Of a DNA stretch of 64,000 nucleotides, positions 18,191 to 26,998 are shown one piece after another (the stretch's first letter is position 1; the number at the start of each line of letters is the position of its first letter). The DNA lies in the NCBI RefSeq assembly GCF_015221995.1, contig NZ_JADFFM010000002.1, positions 124,001 to 188,000 of the forward strand, given 5' to 3'. A program made the position numbers and the translations under genes. This DNA comes from Mucilaginibacter boryungensis (GTDB lineage Bacteria; Bacteroidota; Bacteroidia; Sphingobacteriales; Sphingobacteriaceae). The notes beneath the pieces were generated by a model. It did not search any database. It was not told where the DNA came from and saw only the letters and a program-made list of their open reading frames with translations.

Positions 18191-18217
18191 ATTCCCCCTT
18201 TAGGGGGGTTAGGGGGC
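18191..18217. repeat. C/G-run repeat (CCCCCTTTAGGGGG family) overlapping the DUF1080 stop
   Basis: CCCCCTTTAGGGGGG followed by TTAGGGGGCT. Related elements lie at 31733, 43441, 51152 and 61536. Here the element overlaps the stop codon of the leftward DUF1080 gene, so its last codons (Ala-Pro-stop) are repeat sequence. Confidence 0.75.
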
Positions 18218-18982
18218 TACAATCTCTCTCACCCAAATATTCCTAAAGCTTATCGGCTCGCTTTTATCGCCGTGGGCTTGCAGTTTTATCGGGCTGGCGC
18301 CATGGGCCTGCGTATAAGCTGGCTGACCGATATACTGTGTAGGCCCTTTCAGTTCAAAATTGTTTTGTACCAGTACCCCGTTAAACAGCACAGTTACACG
18401 AGCGGCACTTTTCAATGTACCATCCGTGTTGAATACCGGGGCAGTCCAAATCACATCGTAAGTTTGCCACTCGCCGGGTTTGCGGTTAGGGTTAACCAGC
18501 GGAACCGATTGCTTGTAGATACTGCCCGCCTGCCCGTTAGTGTAGGTTTTATTGTTGTAGTTGTCCAGTACTTGCAATTCGTACCCGGCATCGCCTTTAC
18601 CTATCGAGGCTAAAAACACGCCGCTGTTACCCCTGCCCTGGCCTTCGCCGGTAATATTTTCGGGGATCTTCCATTCAATATGTAACTGGTAATTATTGAA
18701 AGTCTTTTTGGTTTCAATATTGCCTGTTCCTTTTTTAACAGTTAATACACCGTTAGCTACCGTCCACTTGGCGGGCGATTTATCATCGGCAGTAACCCAT
18801 TGATCAAGGTTTTTGCCATCAAACAATATAACAGCATCAGATGGCGCCGCGCCGCAGGCAGCACCTGGCGTAACTACAGGCGGTACGGGCGTGTAAAATT
18901 CAGTATCCTCATGTTTGGCTTGCGCCGATGCGGTAAGTATGCCCGCAGTGCCTAACAAGGCGATCAATATAAAACGTTTCAT
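18209..18982 (-). CDS. DUF1080 (3-keto-disaccharide hydrolase type) secreted protein
   Basis: A 257-aa protein with signal peptide (MKRFILIALLGTAGILTASAQ). The jelly-roll DUF1080 domain shows ILFDGKNLDQWV, FNNYQLHIEWKIP, GNSGVFL and YELQVLDNY, the concanavalin-like core of the family. Pfam names it 3-keto-disaccharide hydrolase; studied members cleave 3-oxidised glycosides. It would act in the periplasm on a glycoside first oxidised at C3. Its neighbours are oxidoreductases and TIM barrels, which supports that role. The extreme C-terminus is contributed by a repeat element. Confidence 0.88.
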   Translation of the reverse strand: MKRFILIALLGTAGILTASAQAKHEDTEFYTPVPPVVTPGAACGAAPSDAVILFDGKNLDQWVTADDKSPAKWTVANGVLTVKKGTGNIETKKTFNNYQLHIEWKIPENITGEGQGRGNSGVFLASIGKGDAGYELQVLDNYNNKTYTNGQAGSIYKQSVPLVNPNRKPGEWQTYDVIWTAPVFNTDGTLKSAARVTVLFNGVLVQNNFELKGPTQYIGQPAYTQAHGASPIKLQAHGDKSEPISFRNIWVREIVAP

Positions 18983-19008
18983 TTTTACTATTTGAGGTGA
19001 AGATCCTG

Positions 19009-19890
19009 TTATTTCAACAAGGTATTTTTAATGTACGATGCGCTTTGCGTGATACTGGCGTAAGCATCCATCGAAAAATTTTCCTGCTCCATATAAATGT
19101 GTTTAACGCCGGATAACTTTTGATATTCGAATATCTTTTTAAAATCGATACTACCTGAGCCAACTTCGGTATTAAGCTCGCGTTTAACCTTGTCCATATC
19201 TTTTATATGCCACATGCTAAAGCGGCCCGGATGTTCCTGTATTAGTTTTACCGGGTCCTGGCCCGCGCGAACAACCCAATAGATATCCATTTCAAAAGTT
19301 ACCAGCTTAGGATCGGTCTCTTTTAACAATACATCTTCTAACATTACACCATCCACCGGCTGAAACTCGAAATTGTGGTTGTGATACCCGGTTTTTATGC
19401 CCGATTGTTTGGTCAAAACCCCTATCTTATTCACGTTTTGGGCAATTTTATGCAGGTCGGCAGCTGTTTTTCTGAATTTGTCTGCTAAATGCGGTACTAC
19501 AAGCGTTTCCTGGCCTAACTGCGCGGCGGCTTCAATGCAAAGTTTAAGGTCGTCTTCCTTGCCGTTAGTCATTATCTCATCAACGCCATAATGCCCGCTT
19601 GGCGATTTTAAACCGTTATCGGCCAGCAGCATTTTAAATTCTTTAGGGCTTAATCCCCAAAAAGTTTTTTTAGCCGTATCATAGCCATAGGTTTCCACTT
19701 CCTGGTAACCCGCTTTGGCCACTTTGGCAATTACGCCTTTAATATCCTTAGCCAAATAATCGCGCAGGGAATATAGTTGTAAGCCAACCTTCAGGTTAGA
19801 TGGTTTTGCAAAAAGCATATCGGGTTTACCCAAAAACATACCTGCCGAAACAAGGCCGGTTTGTTTAAGGAAAGTTCTTCTGTTAGTCAT
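19009..19890 (-). CDS. sugar phosphate isomerase/epimerase family TIM barrel with Tat signal
   Basis: A 293-aa protein. The N-terminus NRRTFLKQTGLVSAGMFLG is a twin-arginine signal, so it is folded before export. The barrel shows VGLQLYSLRD, KTGYHNHNFEFQ, VTFEMDIYWVVRAGQD, MWHIKDMDK and IYMEQENF, carrying the metal ligands of the xylose-isomerase-like superfamily. Exported members of this type occur beside DUF1080 genes and are candidates for 3-keto-glycoside processing. It lies 26 bases upstream of the DUF1080 gene. Confidence 0.87.
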   Translation of the reverse strand: MTNRRTFLKQTGLVSAGMFLGKPDMLFAKPSNLKVGLQLYSLRDYLAKDIKGVIAKVAKAGYQEVETYGYDTAKKTFWGLSPKEFKMLLADNGLKSPSGHYGVDEIMTNGKEDDLKLCIEAAAQLGQETLVVPHLADKFRKTAADLHKIAQNVNKIGVLTKQSGIKTGYHNHNFEFQPVDGVMLEDVLLKETDPKLVTFEMDIYWVVRAGQDPVKLIQEHPGRFSMWHIKDMDKVKRELNTEVGSGSIDFKKIFEYQKLSGVKHIYMEQENFSMDAYASITQSASYIKNTLLK

Positions 19891-19920
19891 ATATAGTTTG
19901 GGAGTTTATAGTATTTTTAA

Positions 19921-20811
19921 TTACACATCACATATCTGGATAGCTTTCCTTAATGATGCCATCTTATCCGGGTTTTTCGGAATAAATTCCTGTGCCACGT
20001 AGCCTTTATAGCCCGTAGCCACAATAGCTTTCATTATTGCCGGGTAATAAAGTTCCTGGGTTTCGTCAATCTCGTTACGGCCCGGCACACCGCCGGTGTG
20101 ATAATGGGCTATATACTGGTGGCTTTCCTTAATATTATGGATCACATCGCCCTCATCAACCTGGATATGGTATATATCGAACAATAGCTTAAAATTCTCC
20201 GACCCTAAGCGTTTGCAAAGTTCTACCCCCCACGATGTACGGTCGCAAAAGTAATCCTTGTGGTTTATCTTGCTGTTCAGCAATTCCATCACCAGTACTA
20301 CGTTATGCTTCTCAGCCAAGGCCACTAAAGGCTTCAGTCCTTCCACACAGTTTTTCCAACCGGTTTCATTATCCATATCGCGGCGGCTACCGCTAAAACA
20401 GATCAGGTTTTTATAACCTGCTGCAGCTACCTTGGGTATCATTTCCGCATAGTTCTTTTGCAGCGTAGCGTGGAATTTGGGCTCGGCAAAGCCGTCGGTC
20501 AGGTTTATTTCGGCGCCATTACACATTGGCGAATCGAGCCCGTGTTTTTTAACCGTTGCCCAATCGTTGGGGCCCAGCAGGTCGATACCTGTAATGCCCA
20601 TTTTTTTCGCTTCGATGCAAAGTTCGTCCAGCGTCATGGGTTTGTAGGCCCAGGGGCATACCGAGTGATGAATATTTCCTTTAAGCGCCATTGTTGTATT
20701 TTGCTCGTCGGCAACTGAGGTAAAAGACGACAGCATACCGGCAGCGCCTACGGCAACTGTCCCGGTAACCATATTTTTTATAGCCGATCTGCGATTTTGT
20801 TTGTTTTCCAT
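19921..20811 (-). CDS. hydroxypyruvate isomerase-like TIM barrel with Tat signal
   Basis: A 296-aa protein with an NRRSAIKNMVTGTVAVGAAG Tat-type leader. The barrel contains VLVMELLNSK, KLLFDIYHIQVDEGD, YIAHYHTGGVPGRNEID and YVAQEFIP, matching the hydroxypyruvate-isomerase (Hyi) branch with its metal-binding Glu, Asp, His and Glu. It is the second exported TIM barrel of the cluster, only about 15 bases after the small dehydrogenase subunit gene. True hydroxypyruvate isomerases are cytosolic, so a keto-sugar substrate in the periplasm is more likely. Confidence 0.85.
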   Translation of the reverse strand: MENKQNRRSAIKNMVTGTVAVGAAGMLSSFTSVADEQNTTMALKGNIHHSVCPWAYKPMTLDELCIEAKKMGITGIDLLGPNDWATVKKHGLDSPMCNGAEINLTDGFAEPKFHATLQKNYAEMIPKVAAAGYKNLICFSGSRRDMDNETGWKNCVEGLKPLVALAEKHNVVLVMELLNSKINHKDYFCDRTSWGVELCKRLGSENFKLLFDIYHIQVDEGDVIHNIKESHQYIAHYHTGGVPGRNEIDETQELYYPAIMKAIVATGYKGYVAQEFIPKNPDKMASLRKAIQICDV

Positions 20812-20826
20812 CTATCAATCTGTTAA

Positions 20827-21393
20827 TTAGGTTGCCCAGGCTTTGTCGCCTTTTTTATATGGCAGGTTACCATCATATTTTCCCGGTACAGGTACATAGC
20901 GTAATGCCTGGGTACAGCCTTCTTTCGAAGTAAAGTAGCCCAGCAGCGTCAATTCCTTCAGCATGCGGAAATAATGGTTCGGGTCTTCCTTCTTTTTTGT
21001 TTTGGTATAAGCTTTTTGTTCGGCATCCAGTGCGTTTAGCACCTCTGTGCGTTGTGCGGGTGTGCAGGCCATAAAATCGGCATTATACTTTTTCTTACAG
21101 GCATCGTTCACCTTGGTTAGGCCGTCGGTAAAAATGGCCTGGTTTTTATCGTTATAGCAATCCTTCACCATAAAGGCCATAAATTTGCCTATGCCTATAG
21201 CTTTTGCACCGGGTGTTTTAGTTGCAGGGATAATAGTATCGCCAATTTCATCCATTAAAGCCACCTGGTCGTTGCTAAACAGTTCATTATAGTTTTTGGG
21301 TGCAGTTACACAACCGCTCAGAAAGAATTCGGCACCTATAACTGTACCGCCCATAATAAGGGCTACCCTTTCAATAGCTTCTCTTCTGTTCAT
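20827..21393 (-). CDS. gluconate 2-dehydrogenase subunit 3 family protein (small subunit of GMC dehydrogenase)
   Basis: A 188-aa protein. NRREAIERVALIMGGTVIG followed by FFLSGC combines a twin-arginine motif with a lipobox, so it is probably a Tat-exported lipoprotein. The rest, LFSNDQVALMDEIGDTIIPAT and KELTLLGYFTSKEGC, is the conserved core of the gluconate 2-dehydrogenase subunit 3 family. Such subunits carry the catalytic GMC subunit, which has no signal of its own, across the membrane. The GMC gene lies two genes upstream. Confidence 0.9.
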   Translation of the reverse strand: MNRREAIERVALIMGGTVIGAEFFLSGCVTAPKNYNELFSNDQVALMDEIGDTIIPATKTPGAKAIGIGKFMAFMVKDCYNDKNQAIFTDGLTKVNDACKKKYNADFMACTPAQRTEVLNALDAEQKAYTKTKKKEDPNHYFRMLKELTLLGYFTSKEGCTQALRYVPVPGKYDGNLPYKKGDKAWAT

Positions 21394-21425
21394 ATTTTTA
21401 TATGATTAGATTTTTTGATTAAAGA

Positions 21426-22889
21426 TTAAGCGCCAAGGTGCCAGCCTTCGCGATATGTACGTTTAACAAACTGGTTAGCTTCATCAACATTGGTTACCCG
21501 CATATTATCGTTATCCCAAACCAGTTTGATGTTACGGGCCGGATAATTGAAGCCTTTACCATCAGCCTTAGGCGTCCTGATCTCATGACCACGAATAGCC
21601 AGGTTAGCCATCAGCAAACATTCGGTCAACGGGCCAGCTTTTTCAAACGGCGAGCTTAGCTCGGTTTTGCCATAACCGGCAATACAGCCTTCTACCCATT
21701 GCGCATAGTGTCCGTTAGCACTGCCGGGCACACGGGCCAGGGTTTGCTTCACATGTACCTTATCAGTACGCGATGTTGGCAGCAGTTTAGGATCGTTAGC
21801 GTAGCAGCCGGCTATCATTTTGCCTTTAGTACCAATGAACAGGATACCGTTACCCTCGCTATCGCCAAATACTTCATTAGGGCCTAATTCATCAGGGCGT
21901 TCGGGTTGGATACCGCCGTCCATCCAATGCAATACTACATCGCCTTTGGTTTTGTTGGTTTTAGGGAAAGTAAGCGTAGCATGGCTTGATGGCGGACAGC
22001 TATCAGGGAAATAACCCTGTTTAAATTCGCCTACGTATACACTGCCAACGCTGGCCTGCACATCGCGGGCGTATTTCAGGTTCAATACACTAAATGGCGC
22101 TTCCACAATATGGCAACCCATATCTCCCAGCGCGCCGGTTCCGTAATCCCACCAGCCGCGCCAGTTAAATGGTACCAGGTTATCTACATAATCTTTTTGC
22201 GGGGCAGTACCCAGCCACAGGTTCCAGTCTAAAGTAGACGGCACTTGTTTAGGTGTGTTTGGCCATGGGATACCCTGCGGCCATACCGGGCGGTTTGTCC
22301 AGCAGTAAATGGTATGTACATCGCCAATAACACCAGCGTTATACCACTCGCGCAGTTGCCTTACACCATCGCCCGATGCGCCCTGGTTACCCATTTGTGT
22401 AACCACTTTATATTTTTCGGCAGCATTGGTTAAAGCACGGGCCTCGTACAGGTCATGCGTCATTGGTTTTTGTACGTAAACGTGTTTACCCATTTGCATA
22501 GCGGCCAAGGTAATAATGGCGTGGTTATGGTCGGGGGTTGATATAGATACCGCGTCGAAGTTTTTCGATTCTTTATCGAACATCTGGCGCCAGTCTTTAT
22601 AGTATTTAGCTTTGGGGAACGCTTTCACCGAGTCGGCAGCGCGCACATCGTCAACATCGCACAGGTAAGCAATTTCGGCTTTGCCGCTTTTGTAAAAATT
22701 TGCAATATCGCTTTTACCTTTACCACCCACCCCTACCGATGCAATGATCAGTTTATCGCTGGGGGCAATAAAACCCGGACCGCCTAAAACATGGCGCGGA
22801 ACGATCATAATACCTGCGGCAGCAATAGCGCTGTTCTTTATAAATGACCGCCTGGATGCATCAGGCTGGCCGGTAGTTTCATTTTTCAT
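21426..22889 (-). CDS. Gfo/Idh/MocA family oxidoreductase with Tat signal
   Basis: A 487-aa enzyme with leader SRRSFIKNSAIAAAGIMIVP, a twin-arginine signal. The Rossmann domain shows ASVGVGGKGKSDIANF, the catalytic motif reads VQKPMTHDL (Gln-Lys-Pro in place of Glu-Lys-Pro), and GDMGCHIVEAPFSVL follows. Exported members keep a tightly bound cofactor and act on glycosides in the periplasm. The family's longer form (over 450 aa) matches. It sits between the GMC gene and its small subunit, with spacings near 33 bases. Confidence 0.9.
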   Translation of the reverse strand: MKNETTGQPDASRRSFIKNSAIAAAGIMIVPRHVLGGPGFIAPSDKLIIASVGVGGKGKSDIANFYKSGKAEIAYLCDVDDVRAADSVKAFPKAKYYKDWRQMFDKESKNFDAVSISTPDHNHAIITLAAMQMGKHVYVQKPMTHDLYEARALTNAAEKYKVVTQMGNQGASGDGVRQLREWYNAGVIGDVHTIYCWTNRPVWPQGIPWPNTPKQVPSTLDWNLWLGTAPQKDYVDNLVPFNWRGWWDYGTGALGDMGCHIVEAPFSVLNLKYARDVQASVGSVYVGEFKQGYFPDSCPPSSHATLTFPKTNKTKGDVVLHWMDGGIQPERPDELGPNEVFGDSEGNGILFIGTKGKMIAGCYANDPKLLPTSRTDKVHVKQTLARVPGSANGHYAQWVEGCIAGYGKTELSSPFEKAGPLTECLLMANLAIRGHEIRTPKADGKGFNYPARNIKLVWDNDNMRVTNVDEANQFVKRTYREGWHLGA

Positions 22890-22922
22890 AGTATTAAGTA
22901 TGTTTTAACTAATGTAAACTAT

Positions 22923-24599
22923 TTAAATATTTTGCTTTTTAAGTTCGCCAAAGGCATGGTCGACCGCACGGGCGGTAAGCGCCATATAGGTTAACGATGG
23001 GTTTTGACAAGCAGCAGATGTCATACAGGCGCCATCGGTAACATATACATTCTGGGCATCCCAAACCTGGTTATTCTTGTTGAGTACCGATGTTTTAGGA
23101 TCATGCCCCATACGCGCCGTACCCATCTCGTGAATACCTGCGCCTAATGTATAACCGTTATCAAAGGTTTTCACATTTTTCACACCTACACTTTCCAGCA
23201 TTTCTACCGCGTCCTGCATCATATCCTTGCGCATCTTTATCTCATTTTCCTTTATCTCGGCATCGATGGCTAAAATCGGCAGGCCCCATTTATCTTTTTT
23301 AGATTTATCTAATGTGATCTTATTCTCGTGGTATGGCAGCGTTTCACCAAAGCCGGTGATACCCATTGTCCATTTGCCTGGTTCGGTAAGCGCTTCTTTA
23401 AAATCGGCGCCTATGCCCATTTCGGCAATCTCACGGCTCCACCCCTGGCGGCTGGCGCCTCCCTGGTAACCAAAGCCCCGCAGGTAATCGCGTTTATCGC
23501 CAAACAGGTTGCGGTAGCGCGGGATATATATACCATTTGCCCTGCGGCCGAAATAGTATTTATCCTCGTAGCCTTCAATATCACCACCTGCGCCGCATTT
23601 AAAGTGATGGTCCATCAGGTTATGGCCTAATTCGCCGCTGCTGCTGCCTAAACCGCCATCCCAAACATCAGTTGCCGAATTCATCAGCACCCAGGTAGAA
23701 TTTAGGGTCGACGCGTTAAGGAAGATTACCTTGGCGTAGTATTCATAGGTCTGATTGGTTTCCGCATCAATGATCTGCACGCCTTTTGCCTTTTTGGTGT
23801 CCTTATCGTACAAAATTTGGGTTACGATAGAGAAAGGGCGCAGGGTTAAGTTCCCTGTCTTCATAGCGGCAGGCAAGGTTGATGCCTGTGTACTGAAGTA
23901 TCCCCCGAAAGGGCATCCCAGCGCGCATTTGTTGCGGTATTGGCAGTTGGTGCGGCCATTATGCGGTACGGTAATATTAGCCGTACGACCGATGATCATG
24001 CAACGGTCTTTAAAATTCTTTTTAATGCGGGCAGCCACGTCTTTCTCCACCACGTTCATTTCCATGGCAGGCAGGTAATCGCCGGCGGGTAGTTGTGGCA
24101 GATCTTCATTCGACCCGCTGATCCCTGCAAATTTCTCTACATGGCTATACCATGGCGCAATATCTTTATAACGTATAGGCCAGTCTATCCCGACGCCGTC
24201 CTTCAGGTTATCTTCAAAGTTAACATCGCCCCAGCGATAGCTTTGGCGGCCCCACATCAGCGAGCGCCCGCCCACATGGTACCCACGAAACCAATCGAAA
24301 GGTTTAACCTCTTTATAAGGGCTTTCCTTTTCGTTTGTCCAGTAATCAAGGTTGGCTTCGCTAAGTACATAATCGCGTTTCAGCACGGGATGGTCTTTCA
24401 GCATTTGCTGCGTGCGGCTGCCATGGTGCGGAATTTCCCATGGGTCTTTATTGGCATTTACATAGCCTTTAATATGTTCAATGTTTTTACCGCGCTCCAG
24501 CATAATGGTTTTTAAGCCTTTTTCTGTCAGCTCTTTGGCGGCCCACCCGCCGGATATACCCGACCCGATCACTATCGCGTCGTATACGTTATTAGCCAT
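22923..24599 (-). CDS. GMC family FAD-dependent sugar dehydrogenase with probable [3Fe-4S] cysteines
   Basis: A 558-aa flavoenzyme and first gene of the leftward cluster. The FAD motif is AIVIGSGISGGWAAKEL (residues 8-24); GGRSLMWGRQSYRW is the second GMC signature; HEMGTARMGHD and NPSLTYMAL carry the active-site His/Asn region. Cys219, Cys225 and Cys229 in CQYRNKCALGCPFGG resemble the iron-sulfur ligands of bacterial FAD glucose dehydrogenases and fructose dehydrogenases. It has no signal peptide and would be co-exported with the subunit encoded at 20827-21393. Expected action: oxidation of a sugar or glycoside hydroxyl, passing electrons to cytochrome c. Confidence 0.92.
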   Translation of the reverse strand: MANNVYDAIVIGSGISGGWAAKELTEKGLKTIMLERGKNIEHIKGYVNANKDPWEIPHHGSRTQQMLKDHPVLKRDYVLSEANLDYWTNEKESPYKEVKPFDWFRGYHVGGRSLMWGRQSYRWGDVNFEDNLKDGVGIDWPIRYKDIAPWYSHVEKFAGISGSNEDLPQLPAGDYLPAMEMNVVEKDVAARIKKNFKDRCMIIGRTANITVPHNGRTNCQYRNKCALGCPFGGYFSTQASTLPAAMKTGNLTLRPFSIVTQILYDKDTKKAKGVQIIDAETNQTYEYYAKVIFLNASTLNSTWVLMNSATDVWDGGLGSSSGELGHNLMDHHFKCGAGGDIEGYEDKYYFGRRANGIYIPRYRNLFGDKRDYLRGFGYQGGASRQGWSREIAEMGIGADFKEALTEPGKWTMGITGFGETLPYHENKITLDKSKKDKWGLPILAIDAEIKENEIKMRKDMMQDAVEMLESVGVKNVKTFDNGYTLGAGIHEMGTARMGHDPKTSVLNKNNQVWDAQNVYVTDGACMTSAACQNPSLTYMALTARAVDHAFGELKKQNI

Positions 24600-24790
24600 A
24601 ATATGAGTTTATAAAGAAGGTTTTTATTGTACGAACAAGGTAAATATATCGCTTTTAACTATTCACAGCAATTGGTAACAAAATGAATACAAAATCGAAA
24701 GACAAGGTAAGACAAATTGTAATAAGTACACTAATTAAATTATAGTTTTTTTTATCCCGGAAGAGATGGGTTGGGAAGGTGTAGAAAAAC

Positions 24791-24825
24791 AAAAAAGGAT
24801 AGCCCGGTTGAAGGGCTATCCTTTT
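24791..24825. terminator. bidirectional rho-independent terminator
   Basis: AAGGATAGCCC and GGGCTATCCTT pair perfectly around a 7-base loop, flanked by A and T runs. It lies just after the 26-codon frame at 24849-24929 and insulates the GMC operon from it. Confidence 0.85.
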
Positions 24826-24848
24826 TATCAGCAATAATTATTAAGTAA

Positions 24849-24929
24849 TTAAGCTACTTTCTTCCTTGGGGCAAATAGCGGGCTTAACAAAACAATTAAT
24901 AATGCTGCAAATTCTAATACAGTTGTCAT
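24849..24929 (-). CDS. possible 26-aa membrane microprotein
   Basis: An ATG at 24929 opens a 26-codon frame ending at TAA 24849-24851. The peptide has a polar start (MTTVLEF), a hydrophobic stretch AALLIVLLSPLF and a basic tail APRKKVA, the layout of a single-span membrane peptide with the tail on the cytoplasmic side or of a toxin-like peptide. It has its own terminator 24 bases downstream and a candidate -7 box and hairpin upstream, so it looks like an independent unit. No homology can be claimed. Confidence 0.42.
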   Translation of the reverse strand: MTTVLEFAALLIVLLSPLFAPRKKVA

Positions 24930-25511
24930 GAGTTCCAATTTTAATGTTTAATAATTATGATTTTCGGGGGAAGACGACTGTCATGTTCCTTACTGTAAAT
25001 CAGCCTGATAAACATGACAAACGCCTGCCATGCCACAATACGCGCCAAAAATATGCCAGTAAAATTTCGGTGCATTTAAAGGGATCAAATTGCCAATTTT
25101 TGCATTTTTAGAAATTTTACAAATGAAAAAATCGGCAGTAAATATTTGACGGAAAAAGGAAAAAACTTATCCGTTTTTAAAAATTACATCAAAACCGAAT
25201 GTTTTAAAAAGATTGATTTTTCAAAATCCTGAAAAAGCAGAAACTTTTTTGCCGAAAACCACTTTTTTGATATTTCCCGGAATAATCTGTGTTTTTTGAG
25301 TGAAAAATCCCTGATTATGAATAAAAACGAATAAAAATAAATAAGAATGTAAGAAAACAGGGAAAAATTCATTCCATATCAGGAAATAACTGCCGCCTTA
25401 GCATTTTGAAAATATTTTCACTGCCAAACTGACACAGACATGACAAAACCCAAAATTGGAGTGGAAATTTTTAAATATTAGCATGACAAAAACCTGTCAC
25501 TGCCAAAGGCA
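24930..25511. other. AT-rich intergenic region with hairpin, -7 box and repeated CATGACAAA
   Basis: There is no convincing gene on either strand. Visible structure: an inverted repeat TGTCATGTT (24979-24987) / AACATGACA (25011-25019) in the presumed leader of the 26-aa frame; a leftward TATTTTTG box at 25046-25053 matching TAnnTTTG; CATGACAAA at 25013, 25439 and 25482; and CACTGCCAAA near 25420 and 25499. The stretch 25080-25400 is very AT-rich. Confidence 0.5.
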
Positions 25512-26870
25512 CTAAAACTCTTCGATGGTGATGTGACCGGTCAATTGATCGATCATATTTAGTACCAGGTAATTCCAGTTTTGAAAACCCTTGTTCATAA
25601 TTGGGGCGCCGGTATCCGGATCGTAATATTCGTGCAGCGCGCCTTCCTTTTTAAAATCATTGCCAAATAACATGATGGTTTTATAGGCCAACCCGGTAGC
25701 CTCCTTCTTGTACCCGTATTTTAGCAGGCCCCGGTAAGTTAAGTAATTGGATATACCCCATATTGGCCCCAACCAGTTTGATGGGTTACTGCTTGCTTTA
25801 AGGCTATACATTTTTTCGAGCTTAGATAAGGTGCGGATGCCATACCTGGCGTTGAAAGTACGTTTGTCGAGGTAATTTTCAGCTACCATCCTTTTGGCTT
25901 GCTCGGGGGTGGCGATACCAGCCCACATAGCCATAAAGCCCGACCATACACCGAAGCGCTGGATCAACCCAGCATAAGTGCGGGGCATGCCCTTGTGCAG
26001 CACAAAAGGTTTCCCAAATACAATAGAGGGTTCATTAGTGATCGGCCGCAGGTTCAAGTCGACGGAGTAATAAAACCCGTCTTTTTCGTCCCAGCAGTTT
26101 TTTTGAATGGCTGCCTTTAATGCCGCTGCATCCCGGTCATATTGCAGACTGGCTTCTTTCAGTTTCAAACATTCTGCAAGGTAGGCCATTGCCTGTAGTT
26201 CCTTATACATCAGGCAGTTTAAATAGATGGAGGCCGAACTGCGCTTAGGCCGGAAAAACGTTGACGGATCGTTATCTACGCCTATGGCCAGGTCATCCTG
26301 CCAAAAGAACAAGCCGGTGTCTTCATTCCTATGGTGTGTTTGATAATTTTTTATAAAAGCCTGCATCAGACTGAATTTCTCGCGCAGCCATTCTGCATTA
26401 CCATCATTTAACTTGCTCAGAAACGCCGCATGCTGTGCAATTACAGGCTTGTGCATGTTGGTGCTGTATATATCTGCAGGTTTTATTTTAGCCGGATCAG
26501 CATCCCTGTCTACCACCATGGGCATATAGCCGTCTGCCCCGGTATAAGCCAGGTAATTTAGCACGCAGCCCTGCTCATAAGCCACCGCTTCACGTTTATC
26601 AGCAGCCGTTCCCCTATCCTGAAGTATCTGCCGCAGGGCGATATTACTCAGCCAGGAATCCCAATCCCAAAGTACCGCTGCATAGGATTTGCTGCCGGGT
26701 GTAATGTATGGATAAAGCAGCGCGCCGGTAGGTTGCTTAAGCATTTGCTTATAATCTTCAAAAACGTACTTTTTAATTATTTTGATACGATCAGCTATGC
26801 TATCAGGTATTTGGGCAAAGCCAGCTACCGCGCTTAATATCAGCGCTAAAACGAAAGTAATTTTCTTCAT
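25512..26870 (-). CDS. secreted GH63/trehalase-like glycoside hydrolase
   Basis: A 452-aa protein with signal peptide (MKKITFVLALILSAVAGFAQ). The (alpha/alpha)6 barrel signatures are WDWDSWLSNIALRQ near the start, GLFFWQDDLAIGVDN in the middle and SNWLGPIWGISNYL followed by a C-terminal HEYYDPDTG segment. These match the GH63/GH37-type (trehalase, mannosylglycerate or glucosidase I) family, with likely catalytic Asp in QDD and Glu in HEYYDP. The frame extends to 26933, but ATG at 26870 begins the signal peptide. Specificity is not clear; an alpha-glucosidic substrate is likely. Confidence 0.78.
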   Translation of the reverse strand: MKKITFVLALILSAVAGFAQIPDSIADRIKIIKKYVFEDYKQMLKQPTGALLYPYITPGSKSYAAVLWDWDSWLSNIALRQILQDRGTAADKREAVAYEQGCVLNYLAYTGADGYMPMVVDRDADPAKIKPADIYSTNMHKPVIAQHAAFLSKLNDGNAEWLREKFSLMQAFIKNYQTHHRNEDTGLFFWQDDLAIGVDNDPSTFFRPKRSSASIYLNCLMYKELQAMAYLAECLKLKEASLQYDRDAAALKAAIQKNCWDEKDGFYYSVDLNLRPITNEPSIVFGKPFVLHKGMPRTYAGLIQRFGVWSGFMAMWAGIATPEQAKRMVAENYLDKRTFNARYGIRTLSKLEKMYSLKASSNPSNWLGPIWGISNYLTYRGLLKYGYKKEATGLAYKTIMLFGNDFKKEGALHEYYDPDTGAPIMNKGFQNWNYLVLNMIDQLTGHITIEEF

Positions 26871-26998
26871 GGTATTCAGGTACAATCGATTGGGTAAATC
26901 AAATGTAAATGGCGAAGTATGGATTCGCATCATGCACCATCATGCTGAGAATATTATAAGTAGAAAATTCTGTTACCTGCATTAAAAGCAACGGTTAC

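Noticed and set aside
25184..25372. 62-codon Phe/Lys/Ile-rich leftward frame
   Set aside because: It lies in very AT-rich DNA, has a low-complexity composition and no promoter or family features.
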